A stretch of 48,161 nucleotides of DNA, taken from positions 1-48,161 of the forward strand of contig JAUVCN010000007.1 in assembly GCA_030595715.1 (NCBI GenBank). The letters run 5' to 3'. Source of the stretch: Thermoplasmatales archaeon (lineage in GTDB: Archaea > Thermoplasmatota > Penumbrarchaeia > Penumbrarchaeales > Penumbrarchaeaceae). Position 1 is the stretch's first letter. Each line of letters begins with the position of its first letter. The translations under genes were made by a program, and so were the position numbers. Under the pieces are notes generated by a model, which was not told the origin of the DNA, did not search any database, and was given only the letters and a program-made list of their open reading frames with translations. This document shows, in pieces, positions 35,705-46,100 of the stretch.

Positions 35705-37012
35705 ATGAAAGTTTCGATCATTGGCTGTGGATATGTTGGGCTTACCACAGGACTGGCCCTTGCTGAACTGGGAAACGAGATCATTCTTGTGGATGTTATC
35801 CCGGAGAAGCTGAAGGTCATCGAGCAGGGGAGATCACCGTTCTATGAACCGGATGTGGATGAAATGATCTCCAAGCACATATCCTCCAGGGCGATCACAA
35901 CATCCATGGATCTTAAGGAGGCCGTGAACTCAACAGAGATCACGTTCATCACCGTCGGAACGCCATCAAGAGAAGATGGGTCGATGGATGACACATATAT
36001 CAGATCAGCCTCCGGGAATATCGGTGAAGCTATCAAGGATAAGGAAGGATTCCATGTCATTGTGATGAAATCCACTGTGGTACCAGGTACCACCGATATA
36101 ACGATCCGATCGACGATCGATGAGGTATCAGGACTCGGGTCAGGAGAAGGATACGGGCTTGCCATGTGCCCTGAATTCCTCAGGGAAGGAGCCGCAATGT
36201 ATGACAGCCTCAATCCCGACAGGGTAGTGATCGGAACCCATGAGGACAGGACCTTCGAGATCCTATCAAAACTGTTCGAGCCACTGAACTCGGACATCCT
36301 CAGAACATCACCGACCTCCGCCGAGATGATCAAATATACTTCCAACTCACTACTTGCCACCAAGATATCATTTGCCAATGAGATATCCAGGATATGTGAG
36401 GAGGTAGGGGTCGATGTCTATGAGATAATGAAGGGGGTTGGGATGGATTCAAGGATCTCACCACAGTTCCTCAGAGCAGGAGTTGGATTCGGTGGATCCT
36501 GCTTCCCAAAGGATGTCTCTGCTCTGATGCATATAGCCAAAGAGATGGGCCTGAAGACGCCGATACTTGATGGAGTGATGGAGAACAATGACATCCAGCC
36601 GTATCATCTGGTCGATATTGCAGATAGGTCCATTGGAGGCATCAAGGGTAAAAAAGCGCTTATCCTTGGACTGGCGTTCAAACCGGATACGGATGATATC
36701 AGATCCACAAGATCCCTCCCTGTTGTGATGAACCTTCTTGAAAAGGGAGCGATTGTCGCAGGACATGATCCGAAAGCGATCGATAACTTCAGGTCGGAAG
36801 CACCTGATATTGAATACTTCGAAGATATGAACATGGGTGTGGATTGGGCCGATATCATCTTCCTTATGACGGAGTGGACGGAATACAAGGAGATCGATTG
36901 GTCAACCAAAGACCATGTCGAGGCAATATTCGATGGAAGAAGGACCATTGACACATCCAAGATCGAAGATATCAATTACTGGTCGATGGGAAGGGTCCTT
37001 CCGGACTGGTGA
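35705..37012 (+). CDS. UDP-glucose/GDP-mannose dehydrogenase family enzyme
   Basis: About 435 residues; ATG 35705 follows GGAGG at 35694-35698. It oxidises the C6 alcohol of a nucleotide sugar to the acid with two NAD+. An N-terminal Rossmann motif (MKVSIIGCGYVGLTTGLALAE), a central GFGGSCFPKD with the catalytic Cys, and a C-terminal Rossmann domain (LGLAFKPDTDDIRSTRS) are visible. The spacing and motifs fit UDP-glucose 6-dehydrogenase, but UDP-ManNAc dehydrogenase is possible. The product would feed surface glycans built by the glycosyltransferases downstream. Confidence 0.88.
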   Translation: MKVSIIGCGYVGLTTGLALAELGNEIILVDVIPEKLKVIEQGRSPFYEPDVDEMISKHISSRAITTSMDLKEAVNSTEITFITVGTPSREDGSMDDTYIRSASGNIGEAIKDKEGFHVIVMKSTVVPGTTDITIRSTIDEVSGLGSGEGYGLAMCPEFLREGAAMYDSLNPDRVVIGTHEDRTFEILSKLFEPLNSDILRTSPTSAEMIKYTSNSLLATKISFANEISRICEEVGVDVYEIMKGVGMDSRISPQFLRAGVGFGGSCFPKDVSALMHIAKEMGLKTPILDGVMENNDIQPYHLVDIADRSIGGIKGKKALILGLAFKPDTDDIRSTRSLPVVMNLLEKGAIVAGHDPKAIDNFRSEAPDIEYFEDMNMGVDWADIIFLMTEWTEYKEIDWSTKDHVEAIFDGRRTIDTSKIEDINYWSMGRVLPDW

Positions 37013-37025
37013 GGAGGTCAAACCG

Positions 37026-38063
37026 ATGGAGTTGAAGAGGCTATGGAAAGATGCGGTCTATATCGCTCTCGGCCTCTTCCTGATAGGCATCCTCATGCTC
37101 CGTGCGGATGTCACCGATACTTTGGACAAAATGGCTGGAATAGATCTGAGACTTCTCGGTCTTGTTCTCCTGTTGTATGTTCTGAACACATCCTGCAAGG
37201 TGTTCAGATGGTTCGGTCTCCTAAAAGGGATCGGAGCGAAGAAGATAGGCCCGATCGTTCTTCCGATCTTCCTTGCATCCCTTGCGCTTAACAACTCCAC
37301 ACCTGGAAAGGTTGGTGGGGAACCTGTAAGGGCCATGATGCTCAAGGAACATACAGGGAACAGAGGTTCTCTTGGTGGAGCAACGATATTTGCAGAGAAA
37401 TCTCTGGATATCCTGACGATACTGGCACTTGCGATGTTCGGAATGGTCTACATGGTGATCACACTGGGTGTCAAGGATGTCATGGGACTGGCCATAGCCG
37501 TTGGGATCGGCGGGATCGTGATCATATCATTTATCATGCTCATTTTGAACAGAAGGTTCGTCAGCTGGTCAAGTAGAATTGGAACTGCAATGACCCTGAA
37601 GGTCGTTAAGGGTAGAAGATCCTCAAAGGTCTTCCGTGCCAGTGTGAAGTTATCCGAGTTCTTGAAGAGGCTGCAGGTATCGATCGCCGATCTCCGGAAA
37701 AGACCTATCACCGGTGCCGGAGTAATACTGCTCACCCTTGCCATCTGGGTAAATGAGGCCCTTCGACTCTATATCATTCTTCAAGCACTGCCAGGTGATC
37801 ATCCTTTGACATTTCCAGGTGCGGTTGCAGCGATAGCGGTTGCCAACATTCTTGGTTTCATCCTCCCCATAGGATCAGGGAATGTGATCGGAAGCACATC
37901 CGTACTCGAGCTGCTGCTCAAGGATGGTCTAATCGCCACAACGTCATCTATTGTTCAGGTCGCTACGTCCCTCTGGATATCGCTCCCGCTCGGGATCATC
38001 TCTCTTTTCTATCTGCGCTCGAGAGGAAGGAGAAGATCGAAAGCTGACATGGGCTGTAATTAA
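37026..38063 (+). CDS. Flippase-like membrane protein (LPG synthase TM / UPF0104 type)
   Basis: About 345 residues with seven to eight membrane helices. The NNSTPGKVGGEPVRAMML segment after the second or third helix is the conserved signature of the lysylphosphatidylglycerol-synthase transmembrane family (PF03706-like), together with the later LGFILPIGSGNVIGS. Archaeal members often lie in glycosylation or polyprenol loci and are annotated as flippase-like. GGAGGT seven bases upstream sets the start; the preceding frame is overlap with the dehydrogenase. Co-transcribed with it (13-base gap). Confidence 0.85.
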   Translation: MELKRLWKDAVYIALGLFLIGILMLRADVTDTLDKMAGIDLRLLGLVLLLYVLNTSCKVFRWFGLLKGIGAKKIGPIVLPIFLASLALNNSTPGKVGGEPVRAMMLKEHTGNRGSLGGATIFAEKSLDILTILALAMFGMVYMVITLGVKDVMGLAIAVGIGGIVIISFIMLILNRRFVSWSSRIGTAMTLKVVKGRRSSKVFRASVKLSEFLKRLQVSIADLRKRPITGAGVILLTLAIWVNEALRLYIILQALPGDHPLTFPGAVAAIAVANILGFILPIGSGNVIGSTSVLELLLKDGLIATTSSIVQVATSLWISLPLGIISLFYLRSRGRRRSKADMGCN

Positions 38064-38090
38064 GGAATGATCTAACCAAGGTCCATCTTC

Positions 38091-38109
38091 GAACGATCCA
38101 AGATCGTTC
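38091..38109. repeat. Perfect 8-bp inverted repeat before the GT39-like gene
   Basis: GAACGATC, CAA, GATCGTTC. It lies 27 bases after the flippase stop and 31 bases before the next TATA box; it could be an operator or a small hairpin ending the upstream transcript. Confidence 0.55.
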
Positions 38110-38140
38110 AGACCGAAAAATCCGATATGATGAAAAAATA

Positions 38141-38147
38141 CTTAAAT
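38141..38147 (+). promoter_or_regulatory. TATA box of the GT39-like gene
   Basis: CTTAAAT is centred 24 bases before the ATG at 38168, predicting a leaderless transcript. Confidence 0.5.
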
Positions 38148-38167
38148 CCGGATAAAATGGACTTGTC

Positions 38168-39847
38168 ATGGAAAACGGGATCGATCAAGGAAAGCAGGTC
38201 CCATTCTTTCCCTATTTCCTGATCATGGTCTTTGCCGGTCTTTTCAGGTTCTTGAAGATCATGGACCCATTCACTTTCCCGGGTTATTCGGGATCTATCG
38301 GCAACAATGGAACGGATGAAGGTATCTTCCTCATGGCAGCCAAATTGGTATCATCCGGATATCAGATGTATGTGGATGTCAACACCCAGCAAGGTCCCCT
38401 ATTCTCATATATATTCTCTATACTCGAGGGAGACCCGTTCAATATCAGGATCATTACAGCCATCATATCCTTGATCGGTATTGTCGGTCTGATCTTGATA
38501 TGCGAGAGGTCAAAGAACAGGAAGGTCGCGATCATTGCTTCCTTGTTCCTTGCTGTCAACTTCATATTCCTGAAGGAGAGTCGACATGCGAGCTTTGACC
38601 TGTATTCAACAGTTCTTTTGATACTGGGTTTCTATGGAACGATCATCTATTTCCAACGGGTCGATGAGAGACAGAACGAGATCAGATCAATAGACCTCCA
38701 TGCTCTGGCTCCGATATTTCTGGCAGGCATTTTCTTCTCCATGGCTGCAACATCAAAACTGTTCGCTGTTATTCCCATCTTCTCACTTGGAACCTACATG
38801 CTGATCGGGATCATAAGAGAAAAGAGAGGAGGCGGACACTGGAAAGAGAGGTCGTTCCATTTGCTGATCCTCATGATCTCGACACTGGTGACCACATTGA
38901 TCATCATGTCCATATTTGGTTTTCAAGATACACTGCAGGGAATGTTCCTGGATAATCTGAATCGTCCGAGACTGGGATTCATGGGAAATGCACCGGGAAT
39001 ATTCCTGTTCCTTCTGCATACCAGCATCCCGTTGATACTTTCCTATTTCTCAATGAGGCGGGAGATCAAGGACAGGGCTGTCCAGATCATGCTTGTCTGG
39101 ATCGTCCCCCTTCTCATCTATCTTCTACTTCAGTCACCAGTATGGGAACACTATTTCATCATAGTTCTACCACCTATATGCTACCTGGGAGCCAGAGGGT
39201 TCAACCTCCTTTTCATTGAAAGGGATATGACCGATCCCGGGCCTGAACGCGATGGGAGGGGAGAAGGTCCTTCCTGCTCAATGCCCAGATCGCTCTATAA
39301 TAACTTCAGGAGAAAAGGTCCCGTTGTTAAAACCCTGCTCTTCCTCTGTGTCGTATATTTGACTGCCACCACCGGTGCCAGCACGACCTTCCTGTTGGTT
39401 ACAGAAAGAACCATTGAGAGGGATATTGCAGAGGAGGTGTCATCGATCACCCGGGAAGATGACCTCATCATATCCGGTGACCCTATCATCGGGGTCTATG
39501 CGGACAGACTGCAACCCCCCGAAGCGACCAATCTGGCTGTTATCCGACATCCATCTCTGACCGATGAGGATCTGATCGAGATAACCTGTTACCGGAATGT
39601 TTCGTTGGTGATATTTACATATCATCTGTCCAATTATGATATTTATATCCGATTCGTCCAGAGATATTTCACATTCCACAGAGCCTACAAGAGACCCGAT
39701 GTCATGACCGATATGGAAGGTGAGATCGAAATAGGCAGGAATACATTCAATGTTTACAAGTTGGATAACGGGGTTGACCTTTCAAGCGCCAGGATCGAAT
39801 TCCTTGAGGAATTGGATCAGACCCCTCCCAGTTCCCAGGGCGGATAA
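38168..39847 (+). CDS. GT39-like membrane glycosyltransferase
   Basis: A 559-residue protein with about nine to eleven membrane helices. The first extracytoplasmic loop has NNGTDEGIFLMAAKLVSSGY followed by YVDVNTQQGP, matching the DE motif and 'G-x-x-P-L' of ArnT/GT39 enzymes that use polyprenyl-phosphate sugars. A soluble C-terminal part (about 430-559) follows the last helix. It may add a sugar to lipid-linked glycan or protein outside the cell. The 3' end overlaps the convergent gene by 31 bases. Confidence 0.75.
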   Translation: MENGIDQGKQVPFFPYFLIMVFAGLFRFLKIMDPFTFPGYSGSIGNNGTDEGIFLMAAKLVSSGYQMYVDVNTQQGPLFSYIFSILEGDPFNIRIITAIISLIGIVGLILICERSKNRKVAIIASLFLAVNFIFLKESRHASFDLYSTVLLILGFYGTIIYFQRVDERQNEIRSIDLHALAPIFLAGIFFSMAATSKLFAVIPIFSLGTYMLIGIIREKRGGGHWKERSFHLLILMISTLVTTLIIMSIFGFQDTLQGMFLDNLNRPRLGFMGNAPGIFLFLLHTSIPLILSYFSMRREIKDRAVQIMLVWIVPLLIYLLLQSPVWEHYFIIVLPPICYLGARGFNLLFIERDMTDPGPERDGRGEGPSCSMPRSLYNNFRRKGPVVKTLLFLCVVYLTATTGASTTFLLVTERTIERDIAEEVSSITREDDLIISGDPIIGVYADRLQPPEATNLAVIRHPSLTDEDLIEITCYRNVSLVIFTYHLSNYDIYIRFVQRYFTFHRAYKRPDVMTDMEGEIEIGRNTFNVYKLDNGVDLSSARIEFLEELDQTPPSSQGG

Positions 39848-41340
39848 TAGTTCATCTGAACCGAACCCAGTAAGAGAAGAACCGGCCAAGTCCATCGTGG
39901 ATTCCCGGATGCCAATGAGAAGGGAAGCACCCAGGCTATGTACCACGGATGGAATTGGACAGATGCGGCGATCAGCAGGACAAGGATGATGGAAGAGATC
40001 AGTGGTACATTTTCAACATCTATCGCGGATGTGAACATCTTCCGGATGCTGAAACCATTGAACAGAGGACTCGATCCCTTTCTTTGATGTATGAAGATAT
40101 AGACTGCAGATATCTGGAACCCAACTGATACGAACAATGCAAATGTGCCGAACACGATCCAGGCCACATCATTGGAGCCTCCAAAGATGATCGCCGATGA
40201 AAGTGATATTCCCATTATTGAAAGGATCAAAAGAAGGAACATCTCGATCCCCTGATCCCTCCTGTCGATATTTCCCAGAAGTCCCCTTACAATTATGATC
40301 AGGATCCCACCTGCTAGAAGAGCTGTCATGATGCTACCGGAATGTGACGGATCGAGGGATAGGAAAGAAAGTAACCCCTCAAGAAGTGACATGATCGAAA
40401 AACCAACATACCAATCTCCGAATTGATATTGCAGATATTCAAGAAGAAGACCGGGATCCCGGATCAGGATCGGAATGGATGATATTAGGGGGATAGTGAA
40501 AAATCCAATGAAAAGCTGGACCCTATCCTTCCATCGTTCCAGGGAAAGAAAGAAAACGGGGGCTATGAACATCGGATACAGTTTCATGGCGAATCCAGTA
40601 CCTAGCATAAGTCCACTGAAGAACGCCCTTTTCTCCACCAGAAAATAAAAGGAAAGTAGTGTGGCAATAACAACAACAACATCAAAATGACCTGCAATCC
40701 CAGTTTCAATGATAACAATTGGGCAGGTTGCATATGCTATTGCACCTCCCATCCATGTCAGAACGGGCAACCTGGACCCGGACGTTCCATTTACTTTCAG
40801 GTCACGATATCTTCGATGGATCATGAGCATTACGACCGGAACAAAGGAATTGGCAATGGAAAAAGCGACCCTGAACGGTAGATGATGAGGACCAAACGGA
40901 AGGGATACAAGACCCACAAGCCAGATATAAAGAGGAGGTTTGTTGACGTTGAAGTCCTCGTATGGGAACCCTCCATCAAGAAGTAGCTCACCCCTCCTCT
41001 CCAATCTGAAGATGTCCTGTGACATCATCGGCTCACCGAAAAGGAACGGAAGATGGATGATCAGTGTGATCAGGAATATTCCGACATACAATTTGATCGG
41101 GTCCATCCGTTCGATCTTCTTGATGATATCCGATCCGAAAATTGAAAACAGGAACAACAAGTAGGAAATGAACCATAATCCGTATATCGTTCTGAAGTTC
41201 AGATACCCCGTTCCAAGAATTGCCATGGAAAGGAGTAGGATGAAGTATACAACGGAAGATAGGATCAGTGGAAGACGATCCTTCCATGAACAGCTGGCTG
41301 CATTGGACCGCCTTGACCTACCCTCTTCATCACCTATCAT
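39817..41340 (-). CDS. GT87/DUF2029-like membrane glycosyltransferase
   Basis: A 507-residue polytopic protein. The first large loop has SQDIFRLERRGELLLDGGFPYEDFNVNKPPLYIW, with an acidic pair and 'YxDFxxxKPP' typical of polyprenol-dependent mannosyltransferases (GT87/DUF2029 and related GT-C). Other GT-C features include ETGIAGHFD and MKLYPMFIAP. It could be a mannosyl or other hexosyl transferase. A TATA-like CATATATACG lies about 29 bases before the start. It converges with the GT39-like gene and is divergent from a small anchored protein. Confidence 0.72.
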   Translation of the reverse strand: MIGDEEGRSRRSNAASCSWKDRLPLILSSVVYFILLLSMAILGTGYLNFRTIYGLWFISYLLFLFSIFGSDIIKKIERMDPIKLYVGIFLITLIIHLPFLFGEPMMSQDIFRLERRGELLLDGGFPYEDFNVNKPPLYIWLVGLVSLPFGPHHLPFRVAFSIANSFVPVVMLMIHRRYRDLKVNGTSGSRLPVLTWMGGAIAYATCPIVIIETGIAGHFDVVVVIATLLSFYFLVEKRAFFSGLMLGTGFAMKLYPMFIAPVFFLSLERWKDRVQLFIGFFTIPLISSIPILIRDPGLLLEYLQYQFGDWYVGFSIMSLLEGLLSFLSLDPSHSGSIMTALLAGGILIIIVRGLLGNIDRRDQGIEMFLLLILSIMGISLSSAIIFGGSNDVAWIVFGTFALFVSVGFQISAVYIFIHQRKGSSPLFNGFSIRKMFTSAIDVENVPLISSIILVLLIAASVQFHPWYIAWVLPFSLASGNPRWTWPVLLLLGSVQMNYYPPWELGGV

Positions 41341-41433
41341 CGTTGGTAAAGAACGTATCCTCGTATATATGTGATATTCCCGGAAATGAACATGAAAAAG
41401 ACCTTAACCAAGAAATATCAATAACCTTATTCG

Positions 41434-41886
41434 ATGAGAGTGGGACTCCGGGTAATGATCGCGGGTGCGGTCCTTGTCATTAATATCGTAATCATCCTTG
41501 TGGTAGCCTTATTGCTTGATACGTCGGAGAACGTGGATCCGGAGATCTCACTCAAGGTTTCCAGGACCTGGATAGAAGAAGGCACCTATGATAACACCAC
41601 ACCGGTAGATGGGAAGAGATGGCAGATAGTGGAGGTAGAGATGAAGAATCTCAATGAAGAAGAGGATGTTGGCATTTCTGTTACTCACTTCTACTCATAC
41701 TCGAAAAGTGGAGATCGACATTGGATCTTCAATGCAGAGGATTATTCCTATGACCCGATACCACCAGGTGGATCGACAACGGTTTTCCTTGCATTCATGA
41801 TAGAGTGCGATCAGGTATTGAATGAACTCGAATATGGCAGGAGGGTCTCATCCCCTGCAAGTTGTTCTATACCCGATCCCTTCTGA
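41434..41886 (+). CDS. Hypothetical small membrane-anchored secreted protein
   Basis: A 150-residue protein. An N-terminal membrane helix or signal anchor (about 8-28) precedes a beta-rich domain with a WQIVEVEMKNLNEEEDVG strand pattern and IPPGGSTTVFLAFMIECD, resembling DUF4352/telokin-like Ig folds often found on the outside of archaeal cells. No enzymatic motif is visible. Its stop lies 20 bases inside the 3' end of the convergent glycosyltransferase gene. Function unknown. Confidence 0.6.
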   Translation: MRVGLRVMIAGAVLVINIVIILVVALLLDTSENVDPEISLKVSRTWIEEGTYDNTTPVDGKRWQIVEVEMKNLNEEEDVGISVTHFYSYSKSGDRHWIFNAEDYSYDPIPPGGSTTVFLAFMIECDQVLNELEYGRRVSSPASCSIPDPF

Positions 41887-42814
41887 ACTCCAATGAGAAG
41901 TTCTTTGTCATCCTTTCATGCCCAAAGGCGGACAGCATCATCTCCGAAAGAAGTCCAAGTGAAAGGAACAGCAGGCTGAAAAGGAACCCAGCGAAGCTTC
42001 CGATCCCGAACACCCATTCAACCGAGGTGATCTGGAAAACAGCATCCACAACTGTCCATCCAGCACCGGCAAGTGCCAGTAGGAACGTGAACGTCGAAAG
42101 GCCCCCGAAGAAGTAAAGGGGGGACCTTCCTCTCTTGATAAGAAATGTTATCGTAACAAGGTCCAATATTCCCTTGAACAGTCTCTCGATCCCGTATTTT
42201 GACTTCCCGGAATGTCGTTTATGATGTTTGACCCTTATCTCCCCTACCCTGAATCCCCTCCAATGAGCGATGATTGGCATATACCTGTGAAACTCACCGT
42301 AAACATCAGCCATCTTAACAACTTCTCTCCGGTAGGCCTTGAACCCGCAGTTGGAATCGTGGACATTTACCGATGTTATCTTTCTTACAAGGTAATTGAA
42401 TAATTTTGATGGAAGGGTCTTTCCCAGAGGGTCCTTTCTCTTCAATTTCCAACCGCTGACAACATCATATCCCTTGTCCATCTCATTCAAAAAGTGCTTG
42501 AATTCGGCAGGATCGTCCTGAAGATCCCCATCCATCGTGAAGATGATATCGCCTTTCACATGTTCAAATCCGGTGGCAAGTGCGTTCGCCTTGCCGAAGT
42601 TCCTGTAGAAAGAATGGGCACTGACCCTGCGGTCCTTCTTGATCAATTGTCTGATCTTCTTCAAGGTCCCGTCAGTTGATCCGTCATCAACGAATATTAA
42701 CTCGAACTTCCGGGTGATGGGGTCGAGCTCCGCAACGACCCTCTTGTGAAGGGGTTTGACATTGTCCTCCTCGTTGTATACAGGAACGACTACACTAATC
42801 TCTATCTCACCCAT
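41867..42814 (-). CDS. GT2 glycosyltransferase, dolichol-phosphate sugar synthase-like
   Basis: About 316 residues from MGEIEISVVVPVYNEEDN. The GT-A domain has IFVDDGSTDGT, a DGDLQDDP (DXD-type) metal site and HKRHSGKSKYG. Two C-terminal membrane helices (about 245-300) make it the GtrB/Dpm1-with-anchor class, which loads a sugar on a polyprenyl phosphate. It would supply donor for the GT-C enzymes next door. GGGGTGA five bases upstream places the start at 42814; the frame further upstream is leader. Confidence 0.88.
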   Translation of the reverse strand: MGEIEISVVVPVYNEEDNVKPLHKRVVAELDPITRKFELIFVDDGSTDGTLKKIRQLIKKDRRVSAHSFYRNFGKANALATGFEHVKGDIIFTMDGDLQDDPAEFKHFLNEMDKGYDVVSGWKLKRKDPLGKTLPSKLFNYLVRKITSVNVHDSNCGFKAYRREVVKMADVYGEFHRYMPIIAHWRGFRVGEIRVKHHKRHSGKSKYGIERLFKGILDLVTITFLIKRGRSPLYFFGGLSTFTFLLALAGAGWTVVDAVFQITSVEWVFGIGSFAGFLFSLLFLSLGLLSEMMLSAFGHERMTKNFSLEFRRDRV

Positions 42815-42903
42815 TTGGCTCACCCCGATCATAGTAAACGAATGAACGGTATGGACAAAGCTAACACCAAAGATTACAAAAACCTTTCGAACAATATATG
42901 ATG

Positions 42904-42957
42904 GGGACCATGGATCGGTCCTTGGTCCCGACCAAGAAGAAGAATATTTCATTTATA
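42904..42957 (-). promoter_or_regulatory. GT2 promoter with overlapping dyads
   Basis: On the minus strand TATAAAT (42951-42957) predicts a start near 42928. A perfect dyad CTTGGTC-CC-GACCAAG (42921-42936) straddles that point, and GGGACCA (42904-42910) can instead pair with TGGTCCC (42923-42929), which shares bases with the dyad. A leader of about 114 bases follows. The intergenic stretch 42815-43152 holds nothing else except the promoter of the surface protein. Confidence 0.5.
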
Positions 42958-43065
42958 CGGTCCTGCCTCTGATAGAACATTGACGATCTTGCACCGACCA
43001 TTTCTGTTGAAAAGGGGCAGAATGTCAGTGTCTTTTTTATAATATGAAAAATTTGTATGCTTAGC

Positions 43066-43073
43066 TTTATATA
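43066..43073 (+). promoter_or_regulatory. TATA box of the FG-GAP surface protein
   Basis: TTTATATA predicts a start near 43096 and a leader of about 57 bases that ends with a GAGGTGA ribosome site at 43142-43148. Confidence 0.55.
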
Positions 43074-43152
43074 TTGTCTTTTTCTGAGATAATACGTTGG
43101 TACTTGGTGAAAGAAGACTCCGAGGTATCACGTTCCTGATAGAGGTGAACAT

Positions 43153-46100
43153 ATGAACAAGAATACGAATACTTTTGAGATGAAAAGAACCCTTTCGATC
43201 CTGGTTGTCGGGATATTCATCCTGATGGCTTTTGTTGTCGTTGATTGGACGACAATCGCCGGAGATGGGTCAAATGGAACGATGGATGCTGCCATCGATG
43301 AGCCCGTAAGATTTTCAGGCTCCAGAGACCTTAACAGAGATCCGGCGGATCAGATGTTCTATCAGACAGGCAATTATGCCCATTTCGGCATGAACCTTGT
43401 CACGGGAGATGTGAATGGAGACGGTCATGATGACCTTATAATCGGCCAGGGTGGTTATATCTACTCGGGACCCAAGGTATATGTCTACTACGGCATGACC
43501 CATTTCACAGATAAGATGACACAGAGCAATGCCGATGCTTCCTTTTCCGTTTCAGGCGGATATGACTATTCGAATGGGAACTCGGTCGCCTGCGGCGATG
43601 TCAATGGTGATGGGATCGATGATATCATCATCGGCTGTCACAGGGCATCCGGAAGGACAGGTGAGGTGCATGTCTACTTCGGCAGTACATCCCTCCCTTC
43701 AAGTAACACCAATCCGGATATCAAGATCATAGGTGAGCGAGGCTATTCGTCTTCTAATTACTTCGGAGAGGAGGTACATTGTGATGACTTCGATGGAGAT
43801 GGAATAGATGATATTGTGGCTCTCGCACCGAATTGGTATGAGAGGATCTACGGGAACGAATACTATGGCGGGATCTCCAACTACAAGCGATATAATTACA
43901 CTGGTCTGACTTTCATTATCTGGGGGAGGACCACATCTTCATGGCCTGCCACATTGGACCTTCGCAGCTCCGATCCGGTAACCGATCTCTATGTGAGGAT
44001 CAAGGGCTGGATGCCAAATGGACAGTACACCTATGCATACATGGGTGATGATGCAGGTGGATCCCTGGGATCAGGAGATTTCAACAATGATGGCAGGACC
44101 GATCTTGTCATCGGCTCAGCACGCGCTTACTCCTATTATAGTACAAGTTCAAGATATTATTATGCAGGAGCGGTCTGGCTCATAGAGGGAATGACAAGGA
44201 CCGAATGGATGCAGTGGTCCGGACACTACAACATGCTCGAAAGGAACGGAGAGTATATCATGTTCACCACCGACAAATCGTATTCCTACACCGGCCTGCA
44301 CCCGAGATTGGGTGATGTCAACGGTGACGGGGTGGACGACCTAGTCGTTGGTTCCAGAGGTGAGAATGGATACAATGGAGCCTGGAGGATCGTATATGGA
44401 ATGAACGATACTACCTCGTTGAAGACAAATTTCGTCAGGCAGTACCCGTATGGCGGATACTTCAATATCTTCGATGATGTGACGGATGTATACATCAAGG
44501 GATCTTCGAATTCCTATGCAGGTGCAACATGGTTGGCAGATTTCGATGGCGATGGTATCGATGATCTCCTCCTCGGTGATTCCTCGAAGTACTCCGATTC
44601 CGGTAACTACTATGCGGGATGGGTTGGCCTGTTCTACGGCAGGACCAACTGGCCGGCCACATTGAACTACGCCTCGGCAGATGCTATCTTCCAGGGAGCT
44701 CATTACTACGGATATATGGGTCATAACTATGTTCAGAGCTTGACAAGCGGTGATTTCAACAACGATGGTATCGACGACATCGTCATGGGAGCTTACAGAG
44801 CCAGGACGACAGGTAACATGTACTACGCCGGTGCGGCCTACCTGCTCTTCAGCAAGCCCCCCACAGTTGATATCTTTGATCCGGTCATTCTAGACGCAGA
44901 CGGCGATGATGGCAAGACCGTGCTTGCAGGATCTGGTGGAGCCGAGAACAAATTGACCGATCTTACCGGCGATGGGATCTATACCATAGCGACGGGGTAC
45001 AACAACTCGTACATCGTCAACGATATCAAGGAAATGAGACTCACATTCCAGCTCAAGGGTGCTTTCAGGGACTTCAAATATACCATAGGTTTTTCCGTTA
45101 ACAACGGAACATTCTACATCATTGACAACCCCCTGAAAGGAATTATTTTGAGAGAGTCCGAATTCAATATGACAAGCTTGACCCAGATAAAAGTGAACTT
45201 CTCCTTCAGCTTTACAGATGATTTCCTCTCCCAGGACCTGTTCGATCTGATCGTCGAAACAGAAGATAAGCATGGGATCAATCAAGTTGTGAAAGAGGAT
45301 TTCCTCCATCTGGAAAAGGATATCACATTCGAGGGTGATGATTTCATCGTGACAAGGGACGGCGACCCCATCAGCAGAGGACAGTTCCTTGCCGGAGGAT
45401 CGGATCTTTCCGTCACCGGATTACGTGTCATCTACGAGGGAACGACCGTCTCCCCTTTGAATGAAAAGTTCTTTGTGAGGGTGACGGATTCATACTCCAG
45501 GATCTTCGAAGATGTGGACTCATCCGGAAGAGATGTGTACTTCGAGATACCCACAACGATCGATTCTGGCGTATACAAATTCTCCATAGACATCCAGATA
45601 ACATCCGATTATATCTCAAAGATCCAGAAGACCGCGATCATACCGATGTTCTATCTGAACCTTGATCTCAATGGTCCCGAAGCTCCGACCAATGTAAGGT
45701 TCCACGCGGACACCCTGGAGGACCCGGAAAGCAGATGGGACGATGATACGGATGTCTGGCTCAGCTGGGACCCAACATACGACACCCAGCAGGGGATCCT
45801 GAGATACTATGTCGAGATATCAGGATCAACAAGGGGCACCGAGACACTGATCATTGAAGAGGGCACATCCACAAACATCACCCTTCCGGGTGCCGGTGTG
45901 TTCACCGTTTCAGTATATGCGGAGGATGAATCCAACAATATGGGCCGTGCTACCTCCGCAATGATCATCATCGATCTTGGCATGATCGAGATAATCGGAT
46001 CAAATCCGACGTTCAAGGGTGAAAAATGGTTCATGACCACCGAGGTCGATGTGACATTCACCATAGTCGATGAGGTTTTCGCCGCAAATGGACCAGAGGT

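Noticed and set aside
35842-36378. A 178-codon frame antisense to the sugar dehydrogenase
   Set aside because: Shadow frame; the dehydrogenase motifs on the plus strand account for the sequence.
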